A DNA stretch of 64,000 nt, from assembly GCA_022072085.1 (NCBI GenBank), contig JAJVII010000049.1:36079-100078 (forward strand), given 5' to 3'. Of this stretch, positions 33,999-41,302 are shown piece by piece. The translations under genes were made by a program, and so were the position numbers. The notes below the pieces were generated by a model. That model saw only the letters and a list, made by a program, of their open reading frames with translations, had not been told where the DNA came from and did no database searches. Each line of letters opens with the position of its first letter. Position 1 is the first letter of the stretch. The stretch is from Phycisphaerae bacterium (lineage in GTDB: Bacteria; Planctomycetota; Phycisphaerae; JAJVII01).

Positions 33999-34028
33999 AT
34001 TATATGGGTTCGGTGAAGAGACGGGCAA
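33999..34028 (-). promoter_or_regulatory. Promoter of the Dlt-like operon
   Basis: On the minus strand TTGCCC (34023-34028) and a perfect TATAAT (33999-34004) are 18 bases apart. Only 8 bases separate TATAAT from the ATG at 33990, so the mRNA would be leaderless or nearly so. No ribosome site precedes that ATG. Confidence 0.6.
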
Positions 34029-34084
34029 GCCCGCCGGGCGGCTGAGCTCGCGGCAGATGGCATTCAACTTCAGGAGTCCACGCG

Positions 34085-36244
34085 ATGGCCAAGCCGGCCA
34101 ACCACAACTACTACGAACGGGTCTATGCGGGCGTGCTGGGCAAGGTGATCGGCGTTTACGTCGGCAAGCCGTTCGAGGGCTGGAGCAACGAGCGTATCGA
34201 GCGCGAACTGGGCGAGGTGTGGTATTACGTCCAGGAACGCCTGAATTACCCGCTGGTGATGGCTGACGACGACATCTCCGGCACGTTCACCTTCCTGCGG
34301 GCGATGCCCGACCACGACGCATGGGCCGACGTGACGGCCGAGCAGATCGGCAAGGCCTGGCTGAACTACCTCATCGAGCACCAGACGGTGCTCTGGTGGG
34401 GCGGGTTGGGGGTGAGCACGGAGCATACCGCCTGGCTGCGGCTGGCGGCGGGCGTGCCTGCGCCGCGGTCCGGGTCTATCGCCCTCAACGGCGCGACCGT
34501 GGCCGAGCAGATCGGCGCCCAGATCTTCATCGACGGCTGGGGCATGGTCGCCCCGGGCGCCCCGAAGCTGGCGGCCCGCCTGGCCGGCGAAGCCGGACGC
34601 GTGTCGCACGACGGCGAAGCCGTCTACGCCGCCCAGCTCGTCGCGGCCATGGAGTCGGCTGCCTTCGTCGAGTCCGACATGGACAAGCTGCTGGACATCG
34701 GCCTGGGCGTCATCCCCGACGGCTGCCTGATCGCACGCATTCACCGCGACGTCCGCGGCTGGGCGGCAGACCACGGCGACGACTGGCGCAAGACGCTGGC
34801 GGACATCCAGGCGAAGTACGGCTACGACCGCTACGGCGGCGGATGCCACGTCGTGCCCAACCACGCGGTGATGGTGATGGCCTGGGCCCACGCCCCCGAC
34901 GACTTCCAGCGGTCGCTGATGATCGCCAACACCGCCGGCTGGGACACCGACTGCAACAGCGGCAACGTCGGCTGCCTGATGGGCATCAAGGACGGACTGG
35001 CGGGCATTGCGGCCGGGCCCAACTGGCAGCAGCCGTTCGCCGACCGCCTGCTGATCCCGACGGCCGAGGGCACGCACGGCGTCACCGACTGCCTACGCGA
35101 GGCCGACGCGGTGGCTGCGTTCGGCCGGCGCGTCATGGGCTGGGACGCCGTCGAGCCGCCCAAGGGCGGGGCGCGGTTCCACTTCTCCCAGCCCGGCGCG
35201 CTGCACGGTTTCATGCCGCTGCGCGAAGTGCGCACCGACGACAGCGTCCGCGCCGTCAACCGCGGCGGGCGGCTGCGCATCGAGTTCGACCGCCTCGCGC
35301 CGGGCAAGCCGGCCCGCGTCGTGACGCCGACCTATCTGGACCCCGATCAACTCGCCCGCGGGCGGTCCGGCAGCTACGCGATGGCCGTCGTGCCCACGCT
35401 CTACAGCGGGCAGGCCGTGACGGCGACGGTGTCGGCTGACGCCGCCAACGCCGCGCCGGTCACTGTCTGCCTGTTCGCGCGGGCCTACCGGCGCGACGAC
35501 GCGTCGCCCTCCGCCCACAAGGCCCGCCTCGGCCAGCCGGTGCGGTCCGAGCCCGTCCTGCTGCCGGCTGGCGGATCGCACGCGCTTTGCTGGACGCTGC
35601 CGGACACCGGCGGCTGGCCGATCGCGGACCTTGGCATCGAAGTCGACGGACCGGCCGGCGCGAGCGGCGCGGTCGAGGTCGACGCCGTCGACTGGTCCGG
35701 TGCGCCGGCGATTGCGTTCGACCCGGTCCTGCCCAAGGATCCCGGCCAGAGCAGCGTACTCGGCTGGATTCTAGACACCACGTTGAACTTCCGCTACGCC
35801 TGGGGCAAGGGCTTCCACCTGGTCGCCAACCACCGCCTGGGCACGATGCACACGGGCACGCGCGAGTGGACCGACTACGCGGTCGAGGCCCACGTGTCGG
35901 TGCGGCTGGCCGACGCCGCGGGCGTCGCGGCTCGCTACCAGGGGCTGAGGCGATACCTGGCGCTGCTGATCTGCCCGGGGACGGGCCGAGTCGAGTTGGT
36001 CCGCCAGTTCGACGACGAGCGGCAGGTGCTGGCGACGGCCGAGCGCGGATGGGCGCTCAACGAGGCGCATCGGCTGCGGCTGGAGGTTCGCGGCGGGCAC
36101 GCCCGCGGCCTGGCCGACGGCAAGCCGCTGTTCGACGCGGCTTTCGAAGGCCTGGCCGATGGCGGCGTGGCCCTGCTGGCCGATCGCGGCAGCGCGACCT
36201 TCGACGCCCTGCGCGTGACAGAAGTGCAAAGTGCCAAGTGCTGA
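34085..36244 (+). CDS. ADP-ribosylglycohydrolase fused to a lectin-like domain
   Basis: The N-terminal 380 residues are an ADP-ribosylglycohydrolase domain with DDD at 61-63 (MADDDISGTF) and DTDCNSGNVG at 287-296, the two metal clusters. The C-terminal region (about 545-715) is a beta-rich domain of the concanavalin-like, 3-keto-disaccharide-hydrolase type, containing HTGTREWTDYAVEAHVSVR and closing LADRGSATFDALRVTEV. Such fusions suggest a carbohydrate-linked substrate rather than a modified protein. No signal peptide. AGGAG is 9 bases before ATG 34085. It is divergent from the Dlt-like operon. The last codons and the stop lie in an intergenic repeat. Confidence 0.82.
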   Translation: MAKPANHNYYERVYAGVLGKVIGVYVGKPFEGWSNERIERELGEVWYYVQERLNYPLVMADDDISGTFTFLRAMPDHDAWADVTAEQIGKAWLNYLIEHQTVLWWGGLGVSTEHTAWLRLAAGVPAPRSGSIALNGATVAEQIGAQIFIDGWGMVAPGAPKLAARLAGEAGRVSHDGEAVYAAQLVAAMESAAFVESDMDKLLDIGLGVIPDGCLIARIHRDVRGWAADHGDDWRKTLADIQAKYGYDRYGGGCHVVPNHAVMVMAWAHAPDDFQRSLMIANTAGWDTDCNSGNVGCLMGIKDGLAGIAAGPNWQQPFADRLLIPTAEGTHGVTDCLREADAVAAFGRRVMGWDAVEPPKGGARFHFSQPGALHGFMPLREVRTDDSVRAVNRGGRLRIEFDRLAPGKPARVVTPTYLDPDQLARGRSGSYAMAVVPTLYSGQAVTATVSADAANAAPVTVCLFARAYRRDDASPSAHKARLGQPVRSEPVLLPAGGSHALCWTLPDTGGWPIADLGIEVDGPAGASGAVEVDAVDWSGAPAIAFDPVLPKDPGQSSVLGWILDTTLNFRYAWGKGFHLVANHRLGTMHTGTREWTDYAVEAHVSVRLADAAGVAARYQGLRRYLALLICPGTGRVELVRQFDDERQVLATAERGWALNEAHRLRLEVRGGHARGLADGKPLFDAAFEGLADGGVALLADRGSATFDALRVTEVQSAKC

Positions 36245-36322
36245 GTGCTATGTGCGGAGTGCGAACAGGGCATGGCGTCTTCCTTCTTCACTCAGCACTC
36301 AGCACTTTCGACTCAGCACTTT
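36223..36322. repeat. AGTGCTGAGTGC-type inverted repeat
   Basis: The left arm at 36223-36265 repeats the words AAGTGC and TGAGTGC; the right arm at 36289-36322 is its approximate reverse complement (CACTCAGCACTCAGCAC). The left arm includes the stop codon of the glycohydrolase gene. A one-armed copy occurs at 44797-44835. Confidence 0.6.
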
Positions 36323-36452
36323 CTGAATAGGGCGGATTTGCCGATTGTTCCGGATTTAAGTTAAATGGGGGCCTCGTCTGGACGATGGCAGAAGCGGCTG
36401 CAGCCTGGGCTGCATGGCCGATTCGGTTTGCCATCGCCGACGGAGCCTCGCC

Positions 36453-37040
36453 ATGATCGCGGACGACGACCGCAAAGAGCATTCACCCAAGGTTTTCACG
36501 ACCGGCCAGGTGGCACGTCTGTGCAACGTGGCCCCGCGGACCGTCAGCAAGTGGTTCGACACCGGGCAACTCCGCGGCTACCGCATCCCCGGCAGCCGCG
36601 ACCGGCGAATCCCGATGGACCAGCTCGTCCGGTTCATGAAGGCCCACAGCATTCCCCTCAACGGCCTGGACCCCGGGCCCGGGCGAATCCTGCTGGTCGA
36701 CGCCGATCGCGAACGCCGCGGGCTGATCCACCGTGAACTGGAACGCTCGGGCTTCACCGTCGAGTCGGCGGGGTCGGCGTTTGAGGCCGGCATGCTCGTC
36801 GAGCGGTTCAAGCCCCACGTCGTCGTGCTGGACATGGACTCCCCGTCGCTGTCGTCTGTCGATCTGGCGGCGGCTATCCGCTGCGAGCCCAAGCTGACCG
36901 GCACGCGCCTGGTCGCGTTGGAAACGCCCGAAAACGGATCGCCCTCGGCGGCGATCCCGCGAGGCGGATTCGACGGTCGGCTGGCCAGGCCGTTCTCCAT
37001 CCCCGACCTGTGCGACCTGCTTCGCGAAGTCTGCCGCTGA
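36453..37040 (+). CDS. Regulator with N-terminal HTH and C-terminal receiver-like domain
   Basis: The N-terminal part (about 14-62) is an excisionase/BldC-like winged helix: FTTGQVARLCNVAPRTVSKW, then GQLRGYRIPGSRDRRIP. The C-terminal part (about 78-190) looks like a receiver: ILLVDADRERRG, then VVVLDMDSPS with Asp127 at the phosphoacceptor position. The T/K switch residues are weak (LVALETPEN). This order is the reverse of most response regulators. GGAG precedes ATG 36453. Product 195 residues. No kinase is adjacent. It may bind DNA near its own gene or the prepilin gene, but this is not shown by the sequence. Confidence 0.75.
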   Translation: MIADDDRKEHSPKVFTTGQVARLCNVAPRTVSKWFDTGQLRGYRIPGSRDRRIPMDQLVRFMKAHSIPLNGLDPGPGRILLVDADRERRGLIHRELERSGFTVESAGSAFEAGMLVERFKPHVVVLDMDSPSLSSVDLAAAIRCEPKLTGTRLVALETPENGSPSAAIPRGGFDGRLARPFSIPDLCDLLREVCR

Positions 37041-37486
37041 TCGATCACCGGTACGCGGAACCCCGAATCCTCGATTCCGGGCTTGGCCAAGCCCCGAACC
37101 GACAAGGCCCAGGGGAGTTCGGCTGGATCACTCCAACGCACCACGATCAACGCGGATTGCGACCGGGTGGGCCTGGAAAGCCTCTGTGGATGCTTGCCCC
37201 CGGGCCTATTATGGGCTATGCTTTCTATGGAGGAAGGCGAGCTCAGCCGGGCGCCAGATCATCGGATCCCTCGGTATCATCATTCGACTTTCTGCCCATT
37301 CGGCGCCTGCGCCAGCAAACCCTCCCCGGCTGAAATCGGCATAGGCTTCGGCTGTTCCCCGCTGCGTTCGGGCGGAGGGCCGGCGTCGCGCTTGGATCGC
37401 CGGGGCATCCCGGAGTAAGGGATGTCCTGACTGGAGCCGGGAAAGAGGCCTTCCAAGCAGCGCCAAGCAGGGAAGGAGGTGTTAAC
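37041..37486. other. Intergenic stretch without identified gene
   Basis: No convincing coding frame, tRNA or known riboswitch is seen. A short frame at 37083-37418 lacks a start with a ribosome site. A small hairpin CATCCC/GGGATG is at about 37408-37428. A GGAAGGAGGT at 37471-37480 is a perfect Shine-Dalgarno string but is not followed by an open frame. Confidence 0.4.
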
Positions 37487-37794
37487 TCAGGTAATATGTA
37501 GCACTTGCAACGAAGTTGAGAATTTAGCGATTTGAACTTGACTGGTCATACAGCGGCTGATAACATCGGCTCGCAGTAACGGGCGCTGGGTCAAATACAG
37601 AATCAGGCGAACGTTTTCATATTCGGTCAGACGTTCACCGGTCTCAATATCATCTCCGCCTGAGCGACCTTCCGCCCCAGAAAGTTGACGCGCATGCTGG
37701 TTGTTGCGCGGTCGGCGGCATCAAGGAAGATGCGGTAGCCTACCATCCAGGCCGCTTCAAGGACGCAAGTCGGCTGGTGATCAGTCTTGTGCAA
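37487..37794 (-). pseudogene. Remnant of a minus-strand gene with one frameshift
   Basis: Two adjoining minus-strand frames look like pieces of one protein. The upstream piece (37794 down to about 37660) reads through VLEAAWMVGYRIFLDAADR and RVNFLGRKVAQAE. The downstream piece (about 37660 to stop 37487) reads GGDDIETGERLTEYENV then LILYLTQRPLLRADVIS. A one-base shift near 37655-37660 joins them into about 103 residues. The downstream half is visibly lower in GC than its neighbours and has mixed codon use. No family is recognised. There is only a TTG at 37794 and no ribosome site, so it is probably not expressed. Confidence 0.4.
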
Positions 37795-37930
37795 TCAGTG
37801 CAGGCGTGACGGGGCCCGGCTTTGTGCCTGGGCGCTGCCATGCCCGATGGTTGGAGCTACACCCGCCGGGTGTTCCGGCGGACCAGCGGTCTATGTCCCC
37901 CATATTTCTTCTCGCAAGGAGAAAGCAGTA

Positions 37931-38854
37931 ATGCGCAAGAAAGCATTCACTCTGATTGAGCTGATGGTGGTCGTGGCCATCATCGCTCTGCTGATCTCGA
38001 TTCTGTTGCCCTCGCTGGGTCGGGCCCGCGAGGCGGCTCGTCGAATCAAGTGCGGCGGCAACCTCAACAACATCGGCAAGAGCCTCAAGACGTACCAGAG
38101 CTCCGATTCCAAGCAGTCCTTCCCGATGGTCGCCGTGGGCAAGCAGAACGACGGGACCACCGCTGCTCCCGCCGGCGCCGCCGCGGCCGACACCGACGGC
38201 AGCCTGTGGCTGCTGGTCAGCACCGGATCCGTCTCGCCTGACATCTTCATCTGCCCCAGCGACGGTGGCGCCAACAACGTCGTCGCCTTCAGCGACGACA
38301 TCGCATCCAACACCAACAACCCGTTCCCGCACACCGACGATCACGGCAAGATCCCCACGTCGGGCAGCGGAACCTACCGGTCGCTGAGCTACAGCTACCA
38401 GTTCCCCCAGGGCAGCAAGGGCAAGCCCGGGAACGACGCCGTCGGCAGCGCCACGAAGTTCGCCATCATGGCCGACCGCGCTCCGCTTCAGACCAAGATC
38501 ACGCTGCTTCTCGCGGCTTCGGCGACTGACGTCGAGACCGCCAAGGCGTGGCTGAACGATTCGACCAAGGTGAGCGACAAGAAGACCGTCAACAGCCCGA
38601 ACCACAACGGCGATGGCCAGGAAATCCTCTTCCAGGACGGCCATGTCGAGTGGGCCGCTCACCCCTGGGTCGGCGTCCGCGACGACAACATCTACACCAA
38701 GGGCGGCGCCGCCTGGACGAGCGCCATTGCGGATCGTCTCGTCGGCGCCAAGGCCGCGACCTCGACCTACGTCAAGGATACCGACACCCCGATCGACGAT
38801 CAGGACTCGTTCCTGCTCAACTGCCGTTGGGGCGTCTCTGAGACGATCGACTAG
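37931..38854 (+). CDS. Type II secretion/pilin-like prepilin
   Basis: The product of 307 residues starts MRKKAFTLIELMVVVAIIAL, the classIII prepilin signature: cleavage would fall between Ala5 and Phe6 with Glu at mature position 5, followed by the assembly helix. The C-terminal part contains NHNGDGQEILFQDGHVEWA, an H-X10-DG variant of the H-X9-DG motif of planctomycete prepilin-type proteins. It would be processed by a PilD-type peptidase and displayed on or through the envelope. AAGGAG precedes ATG 37931. It is a single-gene unit with its own terminator. Confidence 0.85.
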   Translation: MRKKAFTLIELMVVVAIIALLISILLPSLGRAREAARRIKCGGNLNNIGKSLKTYQSSDSKQSFPMVAVGKQNDGTTAAPAGAAAADTDGSLWLLVSTGSVSPDIFICPSDGGANNVVAFSDDIASNTNNPFPHTDDHGKIPTSGSGTYRSLSYSYQFPQGSKGKPGNDAVGSATKFAIMADRAPLQTKITLLLAASATDVETAKAWLNDSTKVSDKKTVNSPNHNGDGQEILFQDGHVEWAAHPWVGVRDDNIYTKGGAAWTSAIADRLVGAKAATSTYVKDTDTPIDDQDSFLLNCRWGVSETID

Positions 38855-38882
38855 TCTCGGCTGGTTCGTCTGATCTGAACGC

Positions 38883-38918
38883 AAATGCCCGTCGCTTCGG
38901 CGGCGGGCATTTCTCTTG
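38883..38918 (+). terminator. Strong terminator after the prepilin gene
   Basis: A 13-bp stem (38883-38895 with 38900-38912, one G-U pair) is capped by a UUCG tetraloop. The 3' arm ends in TTT and is followed by CTCTTG. A-tract and T-tract symmetry suggests it could work in both directions. Confidence 0.88.
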
Positions 38919-39100
38919 CGCTCTCCCGGCCCGCTCACCGTCGTCCCTGCTGTCCGCGGCTTGCCCTTTCGCAGCCGTCCGCGAGCAGGCCGCCCGTTCC
39001 TGCCCGACTTTCGATCAAGTGGAATCCCGCGTCTGGCCGATATTCCAACCAGTTTTATCGGACGCAAACCCGTCACGCCCTCGGAGGCGAGGTGCCGGCC

Positions 39101-39889
39101 ATGGTTCGCAAACTGCTTCTACTGCTTGCTTTGCTGATTTCGTTTCTGGGCGGCTGCGTTTCTCCCCCAGCCGACACGCACCTTCAGAGTCCCTACCCGC
39201 GTATGCGCGTCGTGGCCATCGCGCCGTTCATGAACCAGTCCGGCTCGCCGTACGTTGATCCGCTGGCTGTCAGCGACATCTTCTTCAGCGAACTTCAGAT
39301 GGTGCAGGGCTTCCAGGTGCTGCCGGTCAACCGCACGCTTCAGGCGATGGCAGCCCTGCGGATGCAGGCGGTGAGCGGTCCGGACGACCTGCTCAAGCTG
39401 GCTGAGTTCCTGGGCGCCGACATGGTCTTCGCCGGGGCGGTGACGGCCTATAACCCCTACGACCCGCCCGAGGTGGGCCTGGCCGTCCAGCTATACAGCC
39501 TGCGCGGCCGCGACGCAGCCGGGCAGGGGGGGCTGACTCCGACGGCCCTGGAGCGGTCGGGAAGGCCGTTTCCGGTCGATCCGGACCTGTCGGGTGCGGA
39601 TCCCCGCCGACCGGCCAGCCAGTTGAACGAAATCTATAACGCCGCCCACGAAATTGTTCAAAAGGAGGTCCGGGAATATGCCGAAATACGTGGTGCGGCG
39701 GACAGCCCGTACCGGTGGCAGCTTTACACCAAGTCGATCAGCCACTTCATGAGGTTCTGCTGCCACGAGGCCGTCAGGGACCTGCTCCGCCAGGAGTATT
39801 ACCGCCAGGCGCTGGCCGACCAGGCCCGGGAGGCCCAAGCCGTCCAGACGCCGCAGGCGAGCGACCAGGCATACGGGAGCCGACCATGA
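39101..39889 (+). CDS. Lipoprotein of unknown function
   Basis: A lipoprotein signal peptide with lipobox LGGC (cysteine at about 18-20) begins the 262-residue product. The next region, MRVVAIAPFMNQSGSPYVDP and IFFSELQMVQGFQVLPVNRT, resembles the GNA1162/CsgG-like alpha-beta fold that senses or builds outer-membrane structures. The C-terminal quarter is helical and charged. ATG 39101 has GGAGGCGAGG upstream. It is translationally coupled with the next small gene (ATGA overlap). Confidence 0.62.
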   Translation: MVRKLLLLLALLISFLGGCVSPPADTHLQSPYPRMRVVAIAPFMNQSGSPYVDPLAVSDIFFSELQMVQGFQVLPVNRTLQAMAALRMQAVSGPDDLLKLAEFLGADMVFAGAVTAYNPYDPPEVGLAVQLYSLRGRDAAGQGGLTPTALERSGRPFPVDPDLSGADPRRPASQLNEIYNAAHEIVQKEVREYAEIRGAADSPYRWQLYTKSISHFMRFCCHEAVRDLLRQEYYRQALADQAREAQAVQTPQASDQAYGSRP

Positions 39890-40125
39890 ACGACCGCTGC
39901 CGACAGATTTCGCTGGTCAAGGGGTCGCAACGATACGTGTTCCGCTATTGCGAGGGCGACGAGCCCAACGTGCTGGACGCCTTCCGGACGCTGGCCGGTC
40001 GCAACGAGAGCGGCTTTGACTGGTTCGACGCGGCGGTGCTCTGCTTCAAGATGGCCCGGCGGCTGGAACGCGAACTCGACCGCGAGAACGCGGCCAGCGA
40101 ACCGCCGGCCAAGGCAGCCGGCTGA
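39886..40125 (+). CDS. Small hypothetical protein coupled to the lipoprotein
   Basis: A 79-residue protein with no recognised family. It starts MNDRCRQISLVKGSQRYVFR and has central GNESGFDWFDAAVLCFKMAR-like helix content. Its ATG overlaps the TGA of the preceding lipoprotein gene (ATGA), good evidence that it is real and translated. No signal peptide or membrane segment is present. A longer in-frame reading from 39715 overlaps the lipoprotein and is not credible. Confidence 0.65.
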   Translation: MNDRCRQISLVKGSQRYVFRYCEGDEPNVLDAFRTLAGRNESGFDWFDAAVLCFKMARRLERELDRENAASEPPAKAAG

Positions 40126-40172
40126 ATGACCCACGGCACGCCCCCTCTGACCCGGGGGCGCGGAGTTCGAAA

Positions 40173-41237
40173 TTGATCAACGGACCTTCGCCATCAGCGG
40201 ACCATGCCATGCACGCGAACCATCTGAATCACCCGCTGGTCTCGGCCTTCGTGGACTACCTGCGCTACGAGAAGCATTTCAGCCCGCATACGCTCAAGAG
40301 CTATGCCGGCGACCTCGAGCAGTTCTGCCAGTTCCTGCTGACCGGCAACGGCAGGCCCTCGGCGGCTGACCACGCCGACTCCGACGGTGGCGTCGCGACG
40401 GCCGTCGCCGCCCCGCCGCGGCTGGCCGAGGCCCTTCGCCAGATCAACCCCAACACCGTGCGGTCGTTCCTGGCTGAGCTTCGCAACCTCGAATACTCCC
40501 GCGCCTCGACCGCCCGCAAGCTGGCGACGCTGCGCAGCTTCTACAAGTTCATGCTCCGCCGCGGCGAGGTCGCCATCAACCCCGTCAAGGCCGTCCGCAC
40601 CCCCAAGCAGGAAAAGCGCCTGCCCAAGTTCCTCGAATACGACCAGGTCTCGCGGCTGCTGGCCACGCCCGACACCGCCGACTGGATCGGCGCCCGCGAC
40701 AAAGCCATGCTCGAAACGCTCTACTCCACGGGCATCCGCGTCAGCGAGCTGGTCGGCTTGGACCTGGACGACGTCGACCTCGACGGACAGGCCATCCGCG
40801 TCCGCGGCAAGGGCCGCAAGGAACGCCTCGCCCCTGTCGGCTCGACCGCGGTCGAGTCGGTCCGCCAGTATCTCCAGATGCGCGGCGGGCAGGGCTTCAA
40901 CGGGCAGTCGGACCCCGAGGCGCTGTTCGTCAACAAGCACGGCCAGCGGCTGAGCACCCGCTCAGTCCGCCGCAAGCTGGACAAGTATCTCGTCGCGGCC
41001 GGCCTGGACCCGACGCACATCAGCCCGCACACGCTGCGGCACAGCTTCGCGACGCACATGCTCAACAACGGCGCGGACCTGCGCAGCGTGCAGGAGTTGC
41101 TCGGCCACCGATCGCTCTCGACCACGCAGATTTACACGCACCTGACGACCGCGAAGATCAAGGAAGCCTACAACGCTGCCCACCCCCGCTCCGGCGGCAA
41201 CGGGAACGGCAACGGCCAGGGCCCGCACCACGGATGA
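40173..41237 (+). CDS. Tyrosine recombinase of the XerC/XerD type
   Basis: A site-specific recombinase expected to resolve chromosome dimers at dif. Catalytic residues are Arg189 (STGIRVSEL), Lys213 (RGKGRKE), His286 and Arg289 (HTLRH), His312 (LLGHRSLSTTQ) and Tyr321. The N-terminal SAM-like domain is at about 20-130 and holds an insert of about 25 residues (61-85) not usual in XerC or XerD. The C-terminal tail is Gly/Asn-rich. TTG 40173 has GGAG 7 bases before it; ATG 40209 has none. No phage or integron context is present, so a core Xer role is likely, but C or D cannot be told. Confidence 0.85.
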   Translation: MINGPSPSADHAMHANHLNHPLVSAFVDYLRYEKHFSPHTLKSYAGDLEQFCQFLLTGNGRPSAADHADSDGGVATAVAAPPRLAEALRQINPNTVRSFLAELRNLEYSRASTARKLATLRSFYKFMLRRGEVAINPVKAVRTPKQEKRLPKFLEYDQVSRLLATPDTADWIGARDKAMLETLYSTGIRVSELVGLDLDDVDLDGQAIRVRGKGRKERLAPVGSTAVESVRQYLQMRGGQGFNGQSDPEALFVNKHGQRLSTRSVRRKLDKYLVAAGLDPTHISPHTLRHSFATHMLNNGADLRSVQELLGHRSLSTTQIYTHLTTAKIKEAYNAAHPRSGGNGNGNGQGPHHG

Positions 41238-41302
41238 ACCCGGCCGTCCAGTGAACAATGATGCAGTCGCGACATCCGGGCCCCCCGCCCGGATGTCGCC
41301 TT

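Noticed and set aside
37083..37418. 111-codon plus-strand frame before the prepilin
   Set aside because: Starts at TTG without a ribosome site, and its composition is not protein-like.
37471..37497. GGAAGGAGGT string as the start of a hidden small gene
   Set aside because: The next ATG (37496) is followed at once by TAG, so no frame opens.
37538..37566. TTGACT-N17-TAACAT promoter for the prepilin
   Set aside because: It falls inside the decayed minus-strand gene and is more than 350 bases from the prepilin ATG; the match could be by chance in the lower-GC patch.
37755..37900. Possible c-di-GMP riboswitch upstream of the prepilin
   Set aside because: AAGGACGCAAGTC recalls a GEMM core, but the matching second stem and tetraloop-receptor elements were not found.
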